A DNA stretch of 64,000 bases from the NCBI GenBank assembly GCA_040779335.1, contig JBFONV010000002.1, positions 62,001-126,000 of the forward strand. The letters run 5' to 3'. Position numbers and translations under genes: made by a program. Below the pieces are notes generated by a model. The model was given only the letters and a program-made list of their open reading frames with translations. It was not told the origin of the DNA and made no database searches. Below are positions 44,338 through 51,956 of the stretch, piece after piece. The stretch comes from JBFONV01 sp040779335. Its GTDB lineage: Bacteria > Pseudomonadota > Gammaproteobacteria > Enterobacterales > Alteromonadaceae. The first letter of the stretch is position 1. The number at the start of each line of letters is the position of its first letter.

Positions 44338-44735
44338 GACGATATTGGTCCTTTTTTAAAGGCAACCAATTGACGAATAAAACCACTCTCCATTTTTGCC
44401 AACACTGAACGCAGTTGTAGTTCTTGCTTATCAAGCTGCTTAAACTCTTGCTCAATAGCGGCACGTAGTTCACTCAACGCCATGCCGCCTATCGCATTGC
44501 GCACTGAAACCAAGACATCAAAACCGGTTTTAACCAAGACACCTTCATCAACAGCAACATAGACTTCAGCGGCGCCCTCAACTTCAAACACCAAGATCCC
44601 AGCGGTCAAAGCAGCTACGCAGTCTAGTCTGTGCGGCAAAATGCCAAACGCGCCATCATGAGTCACGGCGACAATACGAGCAACATGCTGCTGCTCGGCA
44701 AAAATTTTATCGGGCAGCAGAATTTTAAGGTTCAT
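44334..44735 (-). CDS. atpC: N-type ATPase epsilon subunit
   Basis: The 133-residue epsilon subunit starts MNLKILLPDKIFAEQ, has the beta-sandwich motif HDGAFGILPHRLDCVAAL and ends in a helical pair with ESGFIRQLVAFKKG. The ATG at 44735 lies within the last codons of atpD (11-base overlap). An upstream in-frame ATG at 44783 would extend far into atpD and is less likely. Confidence 0.93.
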   Translation of the reverse strand: MNLKILLPDKIFAEQQHVARIVAVTHDGAFGILPHRLDCVAALTAGILVFEVEGAAEVYVAVDEGVLVKTGFDVLVSVRNAIGGMALSELRAAIEQEFKQLDKQELQLRSVLAKMESGFIRQLVAFKKGPISS

Positions 44736-46203
44736 CGTGACTATCCGCCTGCTTGACTTTTTCATTGGCTTCGTCAACCGCACCTATCATGTAAAGGGCA
44801 CTTTCTGGATGCTGGTTAAATTCATCCGCAAGAATACGTTCACAGCCGTTTAAGGCATCACTAAGGCTGACCAGCTTGCCAGATATACTGGTAAACTGCT
44901 CAGTAGTAAAAAATGGCTGAGTAAGAAAGCGTTCTAAACGTCGAGCACGACCAACGATTTTATGATCTTCTGGCGAGAGTTGTTCCATTCCTAGCATGGC
45001 GATGATCTCTTTGAGATCGGCATATTGCGCCAGTGTACGTCGAATGTCCTGAGCTAATTTGTAATGACGTTTACCAATAATACTCGGCGTTGCCATTTTA
45101 GACGTTGATTGTAACGGGTCGATAGCAGGGTAAAGCCCCTCACTGGCCCGTTTTCGCGATAACACGATCGATGCCGAAAGGTGTGAAAATGTATGCTCTG
45201 CTGCCGGATCGGTAAAATCATCGGCAGGTACATAAACCGCTTGAATCGACGTTATCGCCCCAGAATCAGTATTAGCGATGCGCTCTTCCAACTGTGACAA
45301 TTCAGTGCCCATGGTCGGTTGATAACCTAGTCTGGCCGGCATCTGACCCATTAACCCTGACACTTCCATGCCCGCCTGAATAAAACGAAAAACATTATCA
45401 ATGAGTAACAATACATCGCGATGCTCATCGTCGCGAAAGTATTCCGCCATCGTTAATGCTGCATGGCCAACGCGAAAGCGCGCCCCTGGAGATTCATTCA
45501 TTTGACCGAATACCATTACCATATTGTTCAAAACCTTTGCCGCTTGCATATCGCGATAAAGCTCTTCTCCTTCACGGCAACGCTCTCCGATACCGCAAAA
45601 AATGCTGACTCCTGCGTGCTGGCCAACCATGTTATGGATCATTTCTGTCAGCAAGACAGTTTTACCAACACCCGCACCGCCAAACAGGCCCGCTTTACCG
45701 CCACGTTCTAGTGGCATTAAGACATCAATAACTTTGATACCCGTCTCAAACACTTCACTCTTTGTCGCACGTTCTGCAAGTGCTGGAGGTACGTTATGTA
45801 CCGATCGCCAGTAAATATTCGCTGGCGGCGCTAGACGGTCGATGGTTTTGCCAAAAACATCAAACATTCGAGACAAAATAGCTTTACCGACCGGCGCCTG
45901 TAATGGAGCGCCGGTATTTTGTACCGGCATACCTCGGGCTAGACCTTGAGTAGGATTTAGTGCGATACCTCGAACACGGTGAGCACTCAGTTGGGAAAAA
46001 ACTTCAATTGCTATTTCATTGTCTATTCCCGCTCGTAATAAAAATCGAATAGGAGGCAAACGATCAGTAAATTCAATATCTACGACACTACCGCGTATCG
46101 AAATCACAGTACCGGTATTATTAAGTGGATATGACGATTTTATCGCTTCTGGCAAGGTCTTTTCAGCCCGATAAGACACTGCCGTTCTACTGGTCATAGT
46201 CAT
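44725..46203 (-). CDS. atpD: N-type ATPase beta subunit
   Basis: The 492-residue catalytic beta subunit carries the P-loop GGAGVGKT at 175-182, the catalytic glutamate in GIGERCREGEEL (Glu207), LLLIDNVFRFIQAG, and the DELSEED-like segment EQLSPED. Cys replaces the usual Thr in GERTREG. It is the first gene of the operon, the order characteristic of N-ATPases. I chose the ATG at 46203 because AAAAGGAAA precedes it; 46197 and the longer 46245 are alternatives. Confidence 0.94.
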   Translation of the reverse strand: MTMTSRTAVSYRAEKTLPEAIKSSYPLNNTGTVISIRGSVVDIEFTDRLPPIRFLLRAGIDNEIAIEVFSQLSAHRVRGIALNPTQGLARGMPVQNTGAPLQAPVGKAILSRMFDVFGKTIDRLAPPANIYWRSVHNVPPALAERATKSEVFETGIKVIDVLMPLERGGKAGLFGGAGVGKTVLLTEMIHNMVGQHAGVSIFCGIGERCREGEELYRDMQAAKVLNNMVMVFGQMNESPGARFRVGHAALTMAEYFRDDEHRDVLLLIDNVFRFIQAGMEVSGLMGQMPARLGYQPTMGTELSQLEERIANTDSGAITSIQAVYVPADDFTDPAAEHTFSHLSASIVLSRKRASEGLYPAIDPLQSTSKMATPSIIGKRHYKLAQDIRRTLAQYADLKEIIAMLGMEQLSPEDHKIVGRARRLERFLTQPFFTTEQFTSISGKLVSLSDALNGCERILADEFNQHPESALYMIGAVDEANEKVKQADSHDEP

Positions 46204-46684
46204 TTTCCTTTTACTCGAAGCTTTATCAGCGTGAGTACTTTTCATTGCCTAGCTGGCAGGCTATTTCTCTATGTGCGAAAAGTAACGTCTGTTTACGCTG
46301 TAGCTACCAATTAATATGCACAATTGATAAGGTAACTTCGGTAAAACATAGTATGGATTTTTTCAACATTCAACCGGCTATTTTTCAGTACAAGTGGCGA
46401 TTTTTTGCCAAAAGACTAGGCCACTGGTGCGAAAATATTAATACGTTGATCAACGCTGTACGGCTCGCTATGACGGTATACGGGCATGTCATCAATCCCC
46501 ATAAAAACTGAAGTAAAATTTATTTCCCCTAAGCCAAGCTCACCAGCCATTCCATTCGCTATTAACAAAATCAACACTAGCTGATTTAGATCAGCTTGTG
46601 CCTCATCGAAATAGATTTAACTATCTATAATTTAGCCAACGCCCTATAGGTTCCATCTATAAAAATGGCAGGGAGCTCATCTTT
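46204..46684. other. Divergent promoter region between the N-ATPase and acetyl-CoA operons
   Basis: This 481-base region holds both promoters and a candidate FNR-type box (46581-46594). It also contains a 52-codon plus frame at 46353-46511 with no ribosome site, which I do not call as a gene. TATAAT at 46626-46631 is a possible -10 element for the plus operon. Confidence 0.5.
46581..46594. promoter_or_regulatory. Candidate FNR/CRP-family binding site
   Basis: CTGATTTAGATCAG keeps the TGAT-N4-ATCA core of the FNR box (consensus TTGAT-N4-ATCAA), with C and G at the outer positions. With the -10-like TAACTA at 46618-46623, the site would be centred near -42, the usual class II activator position. 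It lies between the N-ATPase and the acetyl-CoA operon, so it could link either to low oxygen. The match is partial and untested. Confidence 0.4.
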
Positions 46685-48472
46685 ATGACTGACAAAATCA
46701 TTCAAAAATCAGCTACACAAAAAACACACGCTAATTTAACGGACTATCACCAGTGTTATCCTCACTTTTCTTGGCATAAACGCCTAGATTCCGTACATTC
46801 ACACCAAAGCGATTTCGTTAATATTGCCTATGAAGCAGTTGACTGCCACCTTAATACTCCTATCGAAAACAAATTAGCACTTCGCTGGCTAGGAAAAGAT
46901 AATCAGTGTTTAGACTTCACCTATGCTGACTTAGCCATGCAGACTAGTCGGTTTGCCAGCGTCCTTAATAGTTTGGGTTTTCATCAGGGTACGCGTGTAT
47001 TTAGTTTGGCGGGACGTCTACCATTACTTTATATCGCCGCCTTAGGCACCTTAAAAGCGGGAAGCATATTTACCCCATTATTTTCCGCATTTGGTCCCGA
47101 GCCCATTCGTTCGCGCATGGAAATAGGTCAGGCCAATGTTTTAGTGACGACGGTAAGCTTATATCAAAAAAAAATCGCCTCTTGGTGGCATGATACCAAG
47201 CACTTAGAAGTCATTTTATTAATAGATGGCCATGGCAAACTTGAGTCTGGTTGCTATTCATTACCCGAGCTGATGGAAGGGGCCGATCCTCATTATCCTT
47301 GCGCCCATACCCAAAAAGAAGACATGGCATTACTACACTTTACCAGTGGCACAACGGGTAAGCCCAAAGGAGTGATCCACGTTCATGGAGCTGTTACCGC
47401 CCATAAAGCGTCCGCATATTATGCATTAAACTTAAAAGAATCGGATAACTACTGGTGCACGGCTGATCCTGGTTGGGTTACGGGGATGTCATACGGCATT
47501 ATTGCCCCCTTGTGCTTAGGCGCCACGATGATTACTGATGAAGAAGAATTTGACGTAATACGTTGGTACGAAATTCTACAAAATCAAAAAATATCGGTGT
47601 GGTATACCGCGCCAACCGCCATACGTATGCTAATGAAAGCAGGCAGTAAAATCAGGGAAGAATATAATTTATCAGCGCTAACGTTTATCGCCAGTGTTGG
47701 CGAGCCCCTTAATCCTGAAGCCGTACTTTGGAGTGAAAAAGTATTGGGTTTACCGTTTCATGACAATTGGTGGCAAACAGAAACCGGCGCAATAATGATC
47801 GCAAATTTCGCCGCCGAACCAATAAAACCAGGCTCTATGGGACAACCTATTCCCGGTATAACAGCGGCAATAGTTCAAAAGAATGAGCAAGGCATTGCTG
47901 AAGAAGTATCGCAGGCAAACCAAATTGGTGAACTTGCGATTAAGCAAGGTTGGCCGTCTATGTTTCGTGGTTATCTGCATCAAAACGAAAAATATCAGCA
48001 ATGCTTTAATAATGGCTGGTATTTAACCGGCGACTTGGCCATGAAAGACCAACAAGGTTACTTTTGGTTTGTTGGTCGCGCCGATGACTTAATAAAATCA
48101 TCCGGTCATTTAATTGGCCCTTTTGAGGTTGAAAGCGCGTTGATGGAGCATGAAGCCGTCGCCGAAGTGGGTGTAATTGGCCTGCCAGATGATGTCACCG
48201 GAGAAAAAGTAAAGGCTTTCGTCACCCTTAAACCAACTGTCATACAAAACGAAGCGACACTAGCAACACTGCTAAAAGAACTAAAAGGCTTTGCCCGCAA
48301 ACGACTAGGCGCGGCGGTAGCACCAAAAGAGATTTCATTTCGAACAAACTTACCTAAAACCCGTAGTGGCAAGATCATGCGACGACTATTAAAGGCCAGA
48401 GAACTAGGTTTACCTGAAGGTGACATATCAACCTTGGAGAGTGATGAACATGAACCAAAAATTGCACCTTGA
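46685..48472 (+). CDS. acsA: Acetate-CoA ligase (acetyl-CoA synthetase)
   Basis: The 595-residue AMP-forming synthetase activates acetate to acetyl-CoA. The AMP-binding motif TSGTTGKPKG is at 220-229, and WWQTETGAIM, YLTGDLAMKDQQGYFWFVGR and LPKTRSGKIMRR follow, with the acetylatable lysine near 563. At 595 residues it is shorter than E. coli Acs (about 650) and closer to AcsA-type enzymes. It is the first gene of an operon with pyruvate dehydrogenase-like genes. The E1 alpha start lies inside its end (29-base overlap). Confidence 0.9.
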   Translation: MTDKIIQKSATQKTHANLTDYHQCYPHFSWHKRLDSVHSHQSDFVNIAYEAVDCHLNTPIENKLALRWLGKDNQCLDFTYADLAMQTSRFASVLNSLGFHQGTRVFSLAGRLPLLYIAALGTLKAGSIFTPLFSAFGPEPIRSRMEIGQANVLVTTVSLYQKKIASWWHDTKHLEVILLIDGHGKLESGCYSLPELMEGADPHYPCAHTQKEDMALLHFTSGTTGKPKGVIHVHGAVTAHKASAYYALNLKESDNYWCTADPGWVTGMSYGIIAPLCLGATMITDEEEFDVIRWYEILQNQKISVWYTAPTAIRMLMKAGSKIREEYNLSALTFIASVGEPLNPEAVLWSEKVLGLPFHDNWWQTETGAIMIANFAAEPIKPGSMGQPIPGITAAIVQKNEQGIAEEVSQANQIGELAIKQGWPSMFRGYLHQNEKYQQCFNNGWYLTGDLAMKDQQGYFWFVGRADDLIKSSGHLIGPFEVESALMEHEAVAEVGVIGLPDDVTGEKVKAFVTLKPTVIQNEATLATLLKELKGFARKRLGAAVAPKEISFRTNLPKTRSGKIMRRLLKARELGLPEGDISTLESDEHEPKIAP

Positions 48473-49466
48473 TCGACACCACTTAATTAGGCAACTAACC
48501 CAAATGCTGCGTATTCGTCGTTTCGAAGAAAAATGTGCCGAGCTTTACGCGCAAGAAAAAATAAGAGGATTCTTACACCTTTACATTGGTGAAGAAGCAA
48601 TCGCCGTTGGCGTTATGGCTAAGCTAACTCCAGAAGATAACATTGTCGCCACCTACCGGGAACATGGTCATGCACTCGCCAGAGGCTTATCGATGAACAG
48701 TGTTCTTGCGGAAATGTATGGAAAAACTAATGGCTGCAGTCGCGGTCGTGGTGGCTCGATGCACTTGTTTGACAAACAACATCATTTTTATGGGGGTAAC
48801 GCCATTGTTGCCGGCGGTTTACCGCTAGCCGTGGGATTAGCCATGGCCAACAAACAACAACATAAACAAAATGTTACTGCCTGTTTTTTTGGTGAAGGTG
48901 CAGTGGCAGAAGGAGAGTTTCACGAAGCAATGAACCTTGCGGCGTTATGGAAATTGCCGGTGTTGTTTATTTGTGAAAATAATCAATACGCCATGGGAAC
49001 GGCATTAGCCCTGTCTGAATCTGAAACCAATATAGCCAAAAAGGCACAGAGCTATGGCATGCCAGCGGTTCAAGTTGATGGGATGAATGTCGTCGATGTT
49101 GAGTCAGCGACCGTAAAAGCAATTGAGTATATCAATACCAACACCAGCCCCTATTTTCTAGAATGCCAAACCTATCGTTTTCGAGGACATTCAAGTTTTG
49201 ACGGCCAACTTTATCGCACTAAAGCAGAAGTTAAACAATGGGAAGAAAAAGGTCCGGTTATTCGACTCATCAAGTGGTTACAACAAAATAATCATTTTGA
49301 TGATGCCGAGCTACAGCGCATTGAAAGTGACATCGATAATGAAATATCCCAAGCAATAATGTTCGCCGAGCAAGGCGAATGGGAATCAATCAGCGATTTA
49401 TGTAAAGGTGTCTACACCCCAGCTAACCACACCACAAGCATTAGCACGCTACAAGGGGAACAGTAA
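48444..49466 (+). CDS. Thiamine-diphosphate 2-oxoacid dehydrogenase E1 alpha subunit
   Basis: The 340-residue E1 alpha protein is of the pyruvate/acetoin dehydrogenase type. It has RIRRFEEKCAELYAQEKIRG, the GGSMHLFDKQHHFYGG loop and the thiamine-binding motif FFGEGAVAEGEFHEAMNLAA followed by CENNQYAMGT. I place the start at the ATG at 48444 after GGAGAG; an ATG six bases later is possible. The stop overlaps the E1 beta start (TAATG). Pyruvate is the likeliest substrate, but acetoin is not excluded. Confidence 0.88.
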   Translation: MNMNQKLHLDRHHLIRQLTQMLRIRRFEEKCAELYAQEKIRGFLHLYIGEEAIAVGVMAKLTPEDNIVATYREHGHALARGLSMNSVLAEMYGKTNGCSRGRGGSMHLFDKQHHFYGGNAIVAGGLPLAVGLAMANKQQHKQNVTACFFGEGAVAEGEFHEAMNLAALWKLPVLFICENNQYAMGTALALSESETNIAKKAQSYGMPAVQVDGMNVVDVESATVKAIEYINTNTSPYFLECQTYRFRGHSSFDGQLYRTKAEVKQWEEKGPVIRLIKWLQQNNHFDDAELQRIESDIDNEISQAIMFAEQGEWESISDLCKGVYTPANHTTSISTLQGEQ

Positions 49467-50452
49467 TGACTTCCCAAACCTTAACTTACAGAGAAGCCTT
49501 GCGAGCCAGTATTGAACAGGCACTCATTGAAGATGACAAAGTATTCTTAATGGGGGAAGACGTTGGTAAATACGGCGGTTGTTACGCGGTAAGTAAAGGC
49601 TTACTTGACACTTATGGCGCGGAGCGAATTATCGATACTCCTTTGTGTGAATCTGGTTTTGTCGGTGTTGGTATCGGCGCGGCGCTAGGTGGCATGCATC
49701 CGATTGTTGAAATTATGACCGTAAATTTTAGCCTGTTAGCAATGGATCAAATTATCAACAGCGCTGCTACCATGCACCATATGTCGGGTGGTCAATTAAA
49801 TGTCCCCATCGTTATTAGAATGGCTTGCGGTGCAGGTAAACAATTAGCAGCGCAACACTCTCATAGCTGGGAAAATTTTTACGCTCATGTTCCAGGTCTA
49901 AAAGTATTAAGCCCCGCGACCCAAAATGACGCTAGGCATATGCTAGGACAAGCATTAAACGATCCTGATCCGGTCATCATTTTTGAACATGTGATGTTAT
50001 TAAACGAATCAGGTGAAGTGCTCGATAAACCAGATGCTGACATGGAAAAAGCTCTGGTACGCAGGCAAGGTCAAGACATTAGCTTAATCACCTATGGCGG
50101 GTGTTTACATAAAGCACTTTCTGCGGCAGAAAAATTAGCGTCATTGAATATAAATGCGGAAGTAATTGATTTGCGCTGCCTGCGGCCACTAGACACCGCT
50201 ACTATCTTGGCAAGCGTAGCAAAAACGCACCGCGCGATTATTATTGACGAAGGCTGGATGACTGGCAGTATCGCTGGCGAAATTAGCGCTATTATCATGG
50301 AACAGGGCTTCTGGTTTTTAGACGCCCCAGTTAAACGTCTATGTACCGCTGAAGTGCCTATTCCCTACCCTAGTCACCTTGAACAAGCCGCAATCCCTCA
50401 AGTTGAAACGATCATCACCTCTGCCCAAGCAATTATGGCGGGTGAACAATGA
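49466..50452 (+). CDS. 2-oxoacid dehydrogenase E1 beta subunit
   Basis: The 328-residue beta chain completes the E1 heterotetramer. Landmarks are VFLMGEDVGKYGGCYAVSKG, IDTPLCESGFVGVGIGAALG, the IEVDLRCLRPLDT-like segment (AEVIDLRCLRPLDTATIL), and DEGWMTGSIAGEISA. The stop overlaps the E2 start (ATGA). It has normal length and conserved active-site surroundings. Confidence 0.9.
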   Translation: MTSQTLTYREALRASIEQALIEDDKVFLMGEDVGKYGGCYAVSKGLLDTYGAERIIDTPLCESGFVGVGIGAALGGMHPIVEIMTVNFSLLAMDQIINSAATMHHMSGGQLNVPIVIRMACGAGKQLAAQHSHSWENFYAHVPGLKVLSPATQNDARHMLGQALNDPDPVIIFEHVMLLNESGEVLDKPDADMEKALVRRQGQDISLITYGGCLHKALSAAEKLASLNINAEVIDLRCLRPLDTATILASVAKTHRAIIIDEGWMTGSIAGEISAIIMEQGFWFLDAPVKRLCTAEVPIPYPSHLEQAAIPQVETIITSAQAIMAGEQ

Positions 50453-51672
50453 CCACAAACGCAAACACATCAGAGCAAGCAATTAAAGATATCACCATGC
50501 CTTCACTTGGCGCCGATATGAAAGAAGGCATGTTGGTAGAGTGGTTAATCAAGGTCGGTGATAACGTCAAACAAGGGGACATTATTGCTGTACTTGAAAC
50601 GCAAAAAGGCGCGATAGATATGGAGGTTTATGACTCGGGCACTATCACTGAAATATTAGTACAGCCAGTAATTACGGTTCCTGTCGGTACCGTATTAGCA
50701 AGGCTATCATTAGCGCATGTGGCGTACCAGTCCGATACAGAGACGATACCAACGGAAAAAATTCCTTCCCCAATGGTTGACAGCGAGGTCGCCATTCCCA
50801 AAACCCCTTTAACAAAAAATGTGCTCCAATCAACAGTGCAACTAGCATCCCCAATTGTACGAAAGCTGGCCGAGCAACAACAGCTAGATTTATCGACATT
50901 AACTGGCACGGGGCCACACGGCGCAATAATACTTAAAGACTTGCCCAATGATGCTCATCCGCATGCAACAAGCGAAAAACTCACGGATAAACGTACTAGC
51001 ACTAAAAGTAGCACATCAATGCGAAGTGCCATCAGCGCTGCCATGGAAAAATCGAAACGCGAGATCCCACATTTTTATTTAAGTTTAGTAATAGATATTA
51101 CGCTCACTCAACGTTGGTTAGCCAACGAAAATAAGGACAAATCACCTGAGCAGCAAATTCTTTTACTGGCTGTTGTAATGAAATCCGTCGCCCTTGCTTT
51201 AGGTAAGTTTCCACAATTTAACGGCTTTTACCGACAAGGCCGCTTTTTACCAGCTAACGACATTAATATTGGCAATGTCGTGAGTTTAAGATCCGGCGGC
51301 ATCATGGTTCCCGCCATACATCACGTCGAGCAATTAACACTCACAGATATTATGTTAGCGCTAAGAGATGTCACGCTACGAAGTAGAAATGGGCATTTAA
51401 AAAGCAGTGAAGTAACCGATGCCACATTTACCATCACCAACATGGGCGAGCGTGGCGCTGATACGGTTTTTGGCGTCATTTATCCTGATCAGGTTGCCAT
51501 CATTGGTCTGGGAAAACCGAAGAAAAGCGCAGTTGTGCTTAACAATAATATTACTATTGGTGATGAAATCACCCTGTGCTTAAGCGCTGATCACCGCGTG
51601 CTAGATGGCATGTTAGCCGCTAAATTTTTAAACCAAATCGCGGAAAACCTACAAAAGCCGGAGAGTCTATGA
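50449..51672 (+). CDS. Dihydrolipoamide acyltransferase (E2)
   Basis: The 407-residue E2 has one N-terminal lipoyl domain (about 12-88) with the lipoylation site ETQKGAIDMEV (Lys53). A flexible linker leads to the E1/E3-binding domain (about 128-165; SPIVRKLAEQQQLDLSTLTG) and a catalytic acyltransferase domain (about 185-405) with SADHRVLDGMLAAKF. It would transfer the acetyl group to CoA. The gene overlaps both neighbours (ATGA each side). No E3 gene is present, so a lipoamide dehydrogenase from elsewhere must serve the complex. Confidence 0.92.
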   Translation: MTTNANTSEQAIKDITMPSLGADMKEGMLVEWLIKVGDNVKQGDIIAVLETQKGAIDMEVYDSGTITEILVQPVITVPVGTVLARLSLAHVAYQSDTETIPTEKIPSPMVDSEVAIPKTPLTKNVLQSTVQLASPIVRKLAEQQQLDLSTLTGTGPHGAIILKDLPNDAHPHATSEKLTDKRTSTKSSTSMRSAISAAMEKSKREIPHFYLSLVIDITLTQRWLANENKDKSPEQQILLLAVVMKSVALALGKFPQFNGFYRQGRFLPANDINIGNVVSLRSGGIMVPAIHHVEQLTLTDIMLALRDVTLRSRNGHLKSSEVTDATFTITNMGERGADTVFGVIYPDQVAIIGLGKPKKSAVVLNNNITIGDEITLCLSADHRVLDGMLAAKFLNQIAENLQKPESL

Positions 51673-51914
51673 ATACCGACGATATTGAACAACTGGTACT
51701 CAGTGCCATTCAACAAGTAGCACCCGAAATTGAAATGGATGATATTGAAGTCGATGAAGATATTCGCAAAACATGTGATTTAGATTCAATGGACTTTATC
51801 AATTATTTAATCGCAATAAAAAACGCAACTGGGGTTGTGATTGCGGAGAAAGATTATGGCAATGCTAATACCTTTAAAAAAATGGTTGAATTTCTGTCAC
51901 TAAAATTAGCGTAA
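51669..51914 (+). CDS. Acyl carrier protein
   Basis: The 81-residue protein has the acyl carrier fold and the phosphopantetheine-attachment motif DLDSMDF with Ser40. It is acidic and helical, as expected. Its start overlaps the E2 stop (ATGA), and phosphoenolpyruvate synthase follows after 42 bases. An ACP in a pyruvate dehydrogenase-like operon is unusual; it could accept the acetyl group from the E2 or serve a lipoyl or fatty-acid step. That role is inference. It is not the housekeeping AcpP, since the surrounding fab genes are absent. Confidence 0.88.
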   Translation: MNTDDIEQLVLSAIQQVAPEIEMDDIEVDEDIRKTCDLDSMDFINYLIAIKNATGVVIAEKDYGNANTFKKMVEFLSLKLA

Positions 51915-51956
51915 CAAAAATCCAGTGAGTGCCAGCAGTTATGAAGGAGAGATCAG

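Noticed and set aside
46245..46511. 88-codon plus frame between the N-ATPase and acetyl-CoA operons
   Set aside because: It starts with TTG, overlaps the atpD start region, has no ribosome site and shows no family resemblance. A shorter ATG frame from 46353 is also unsupported.
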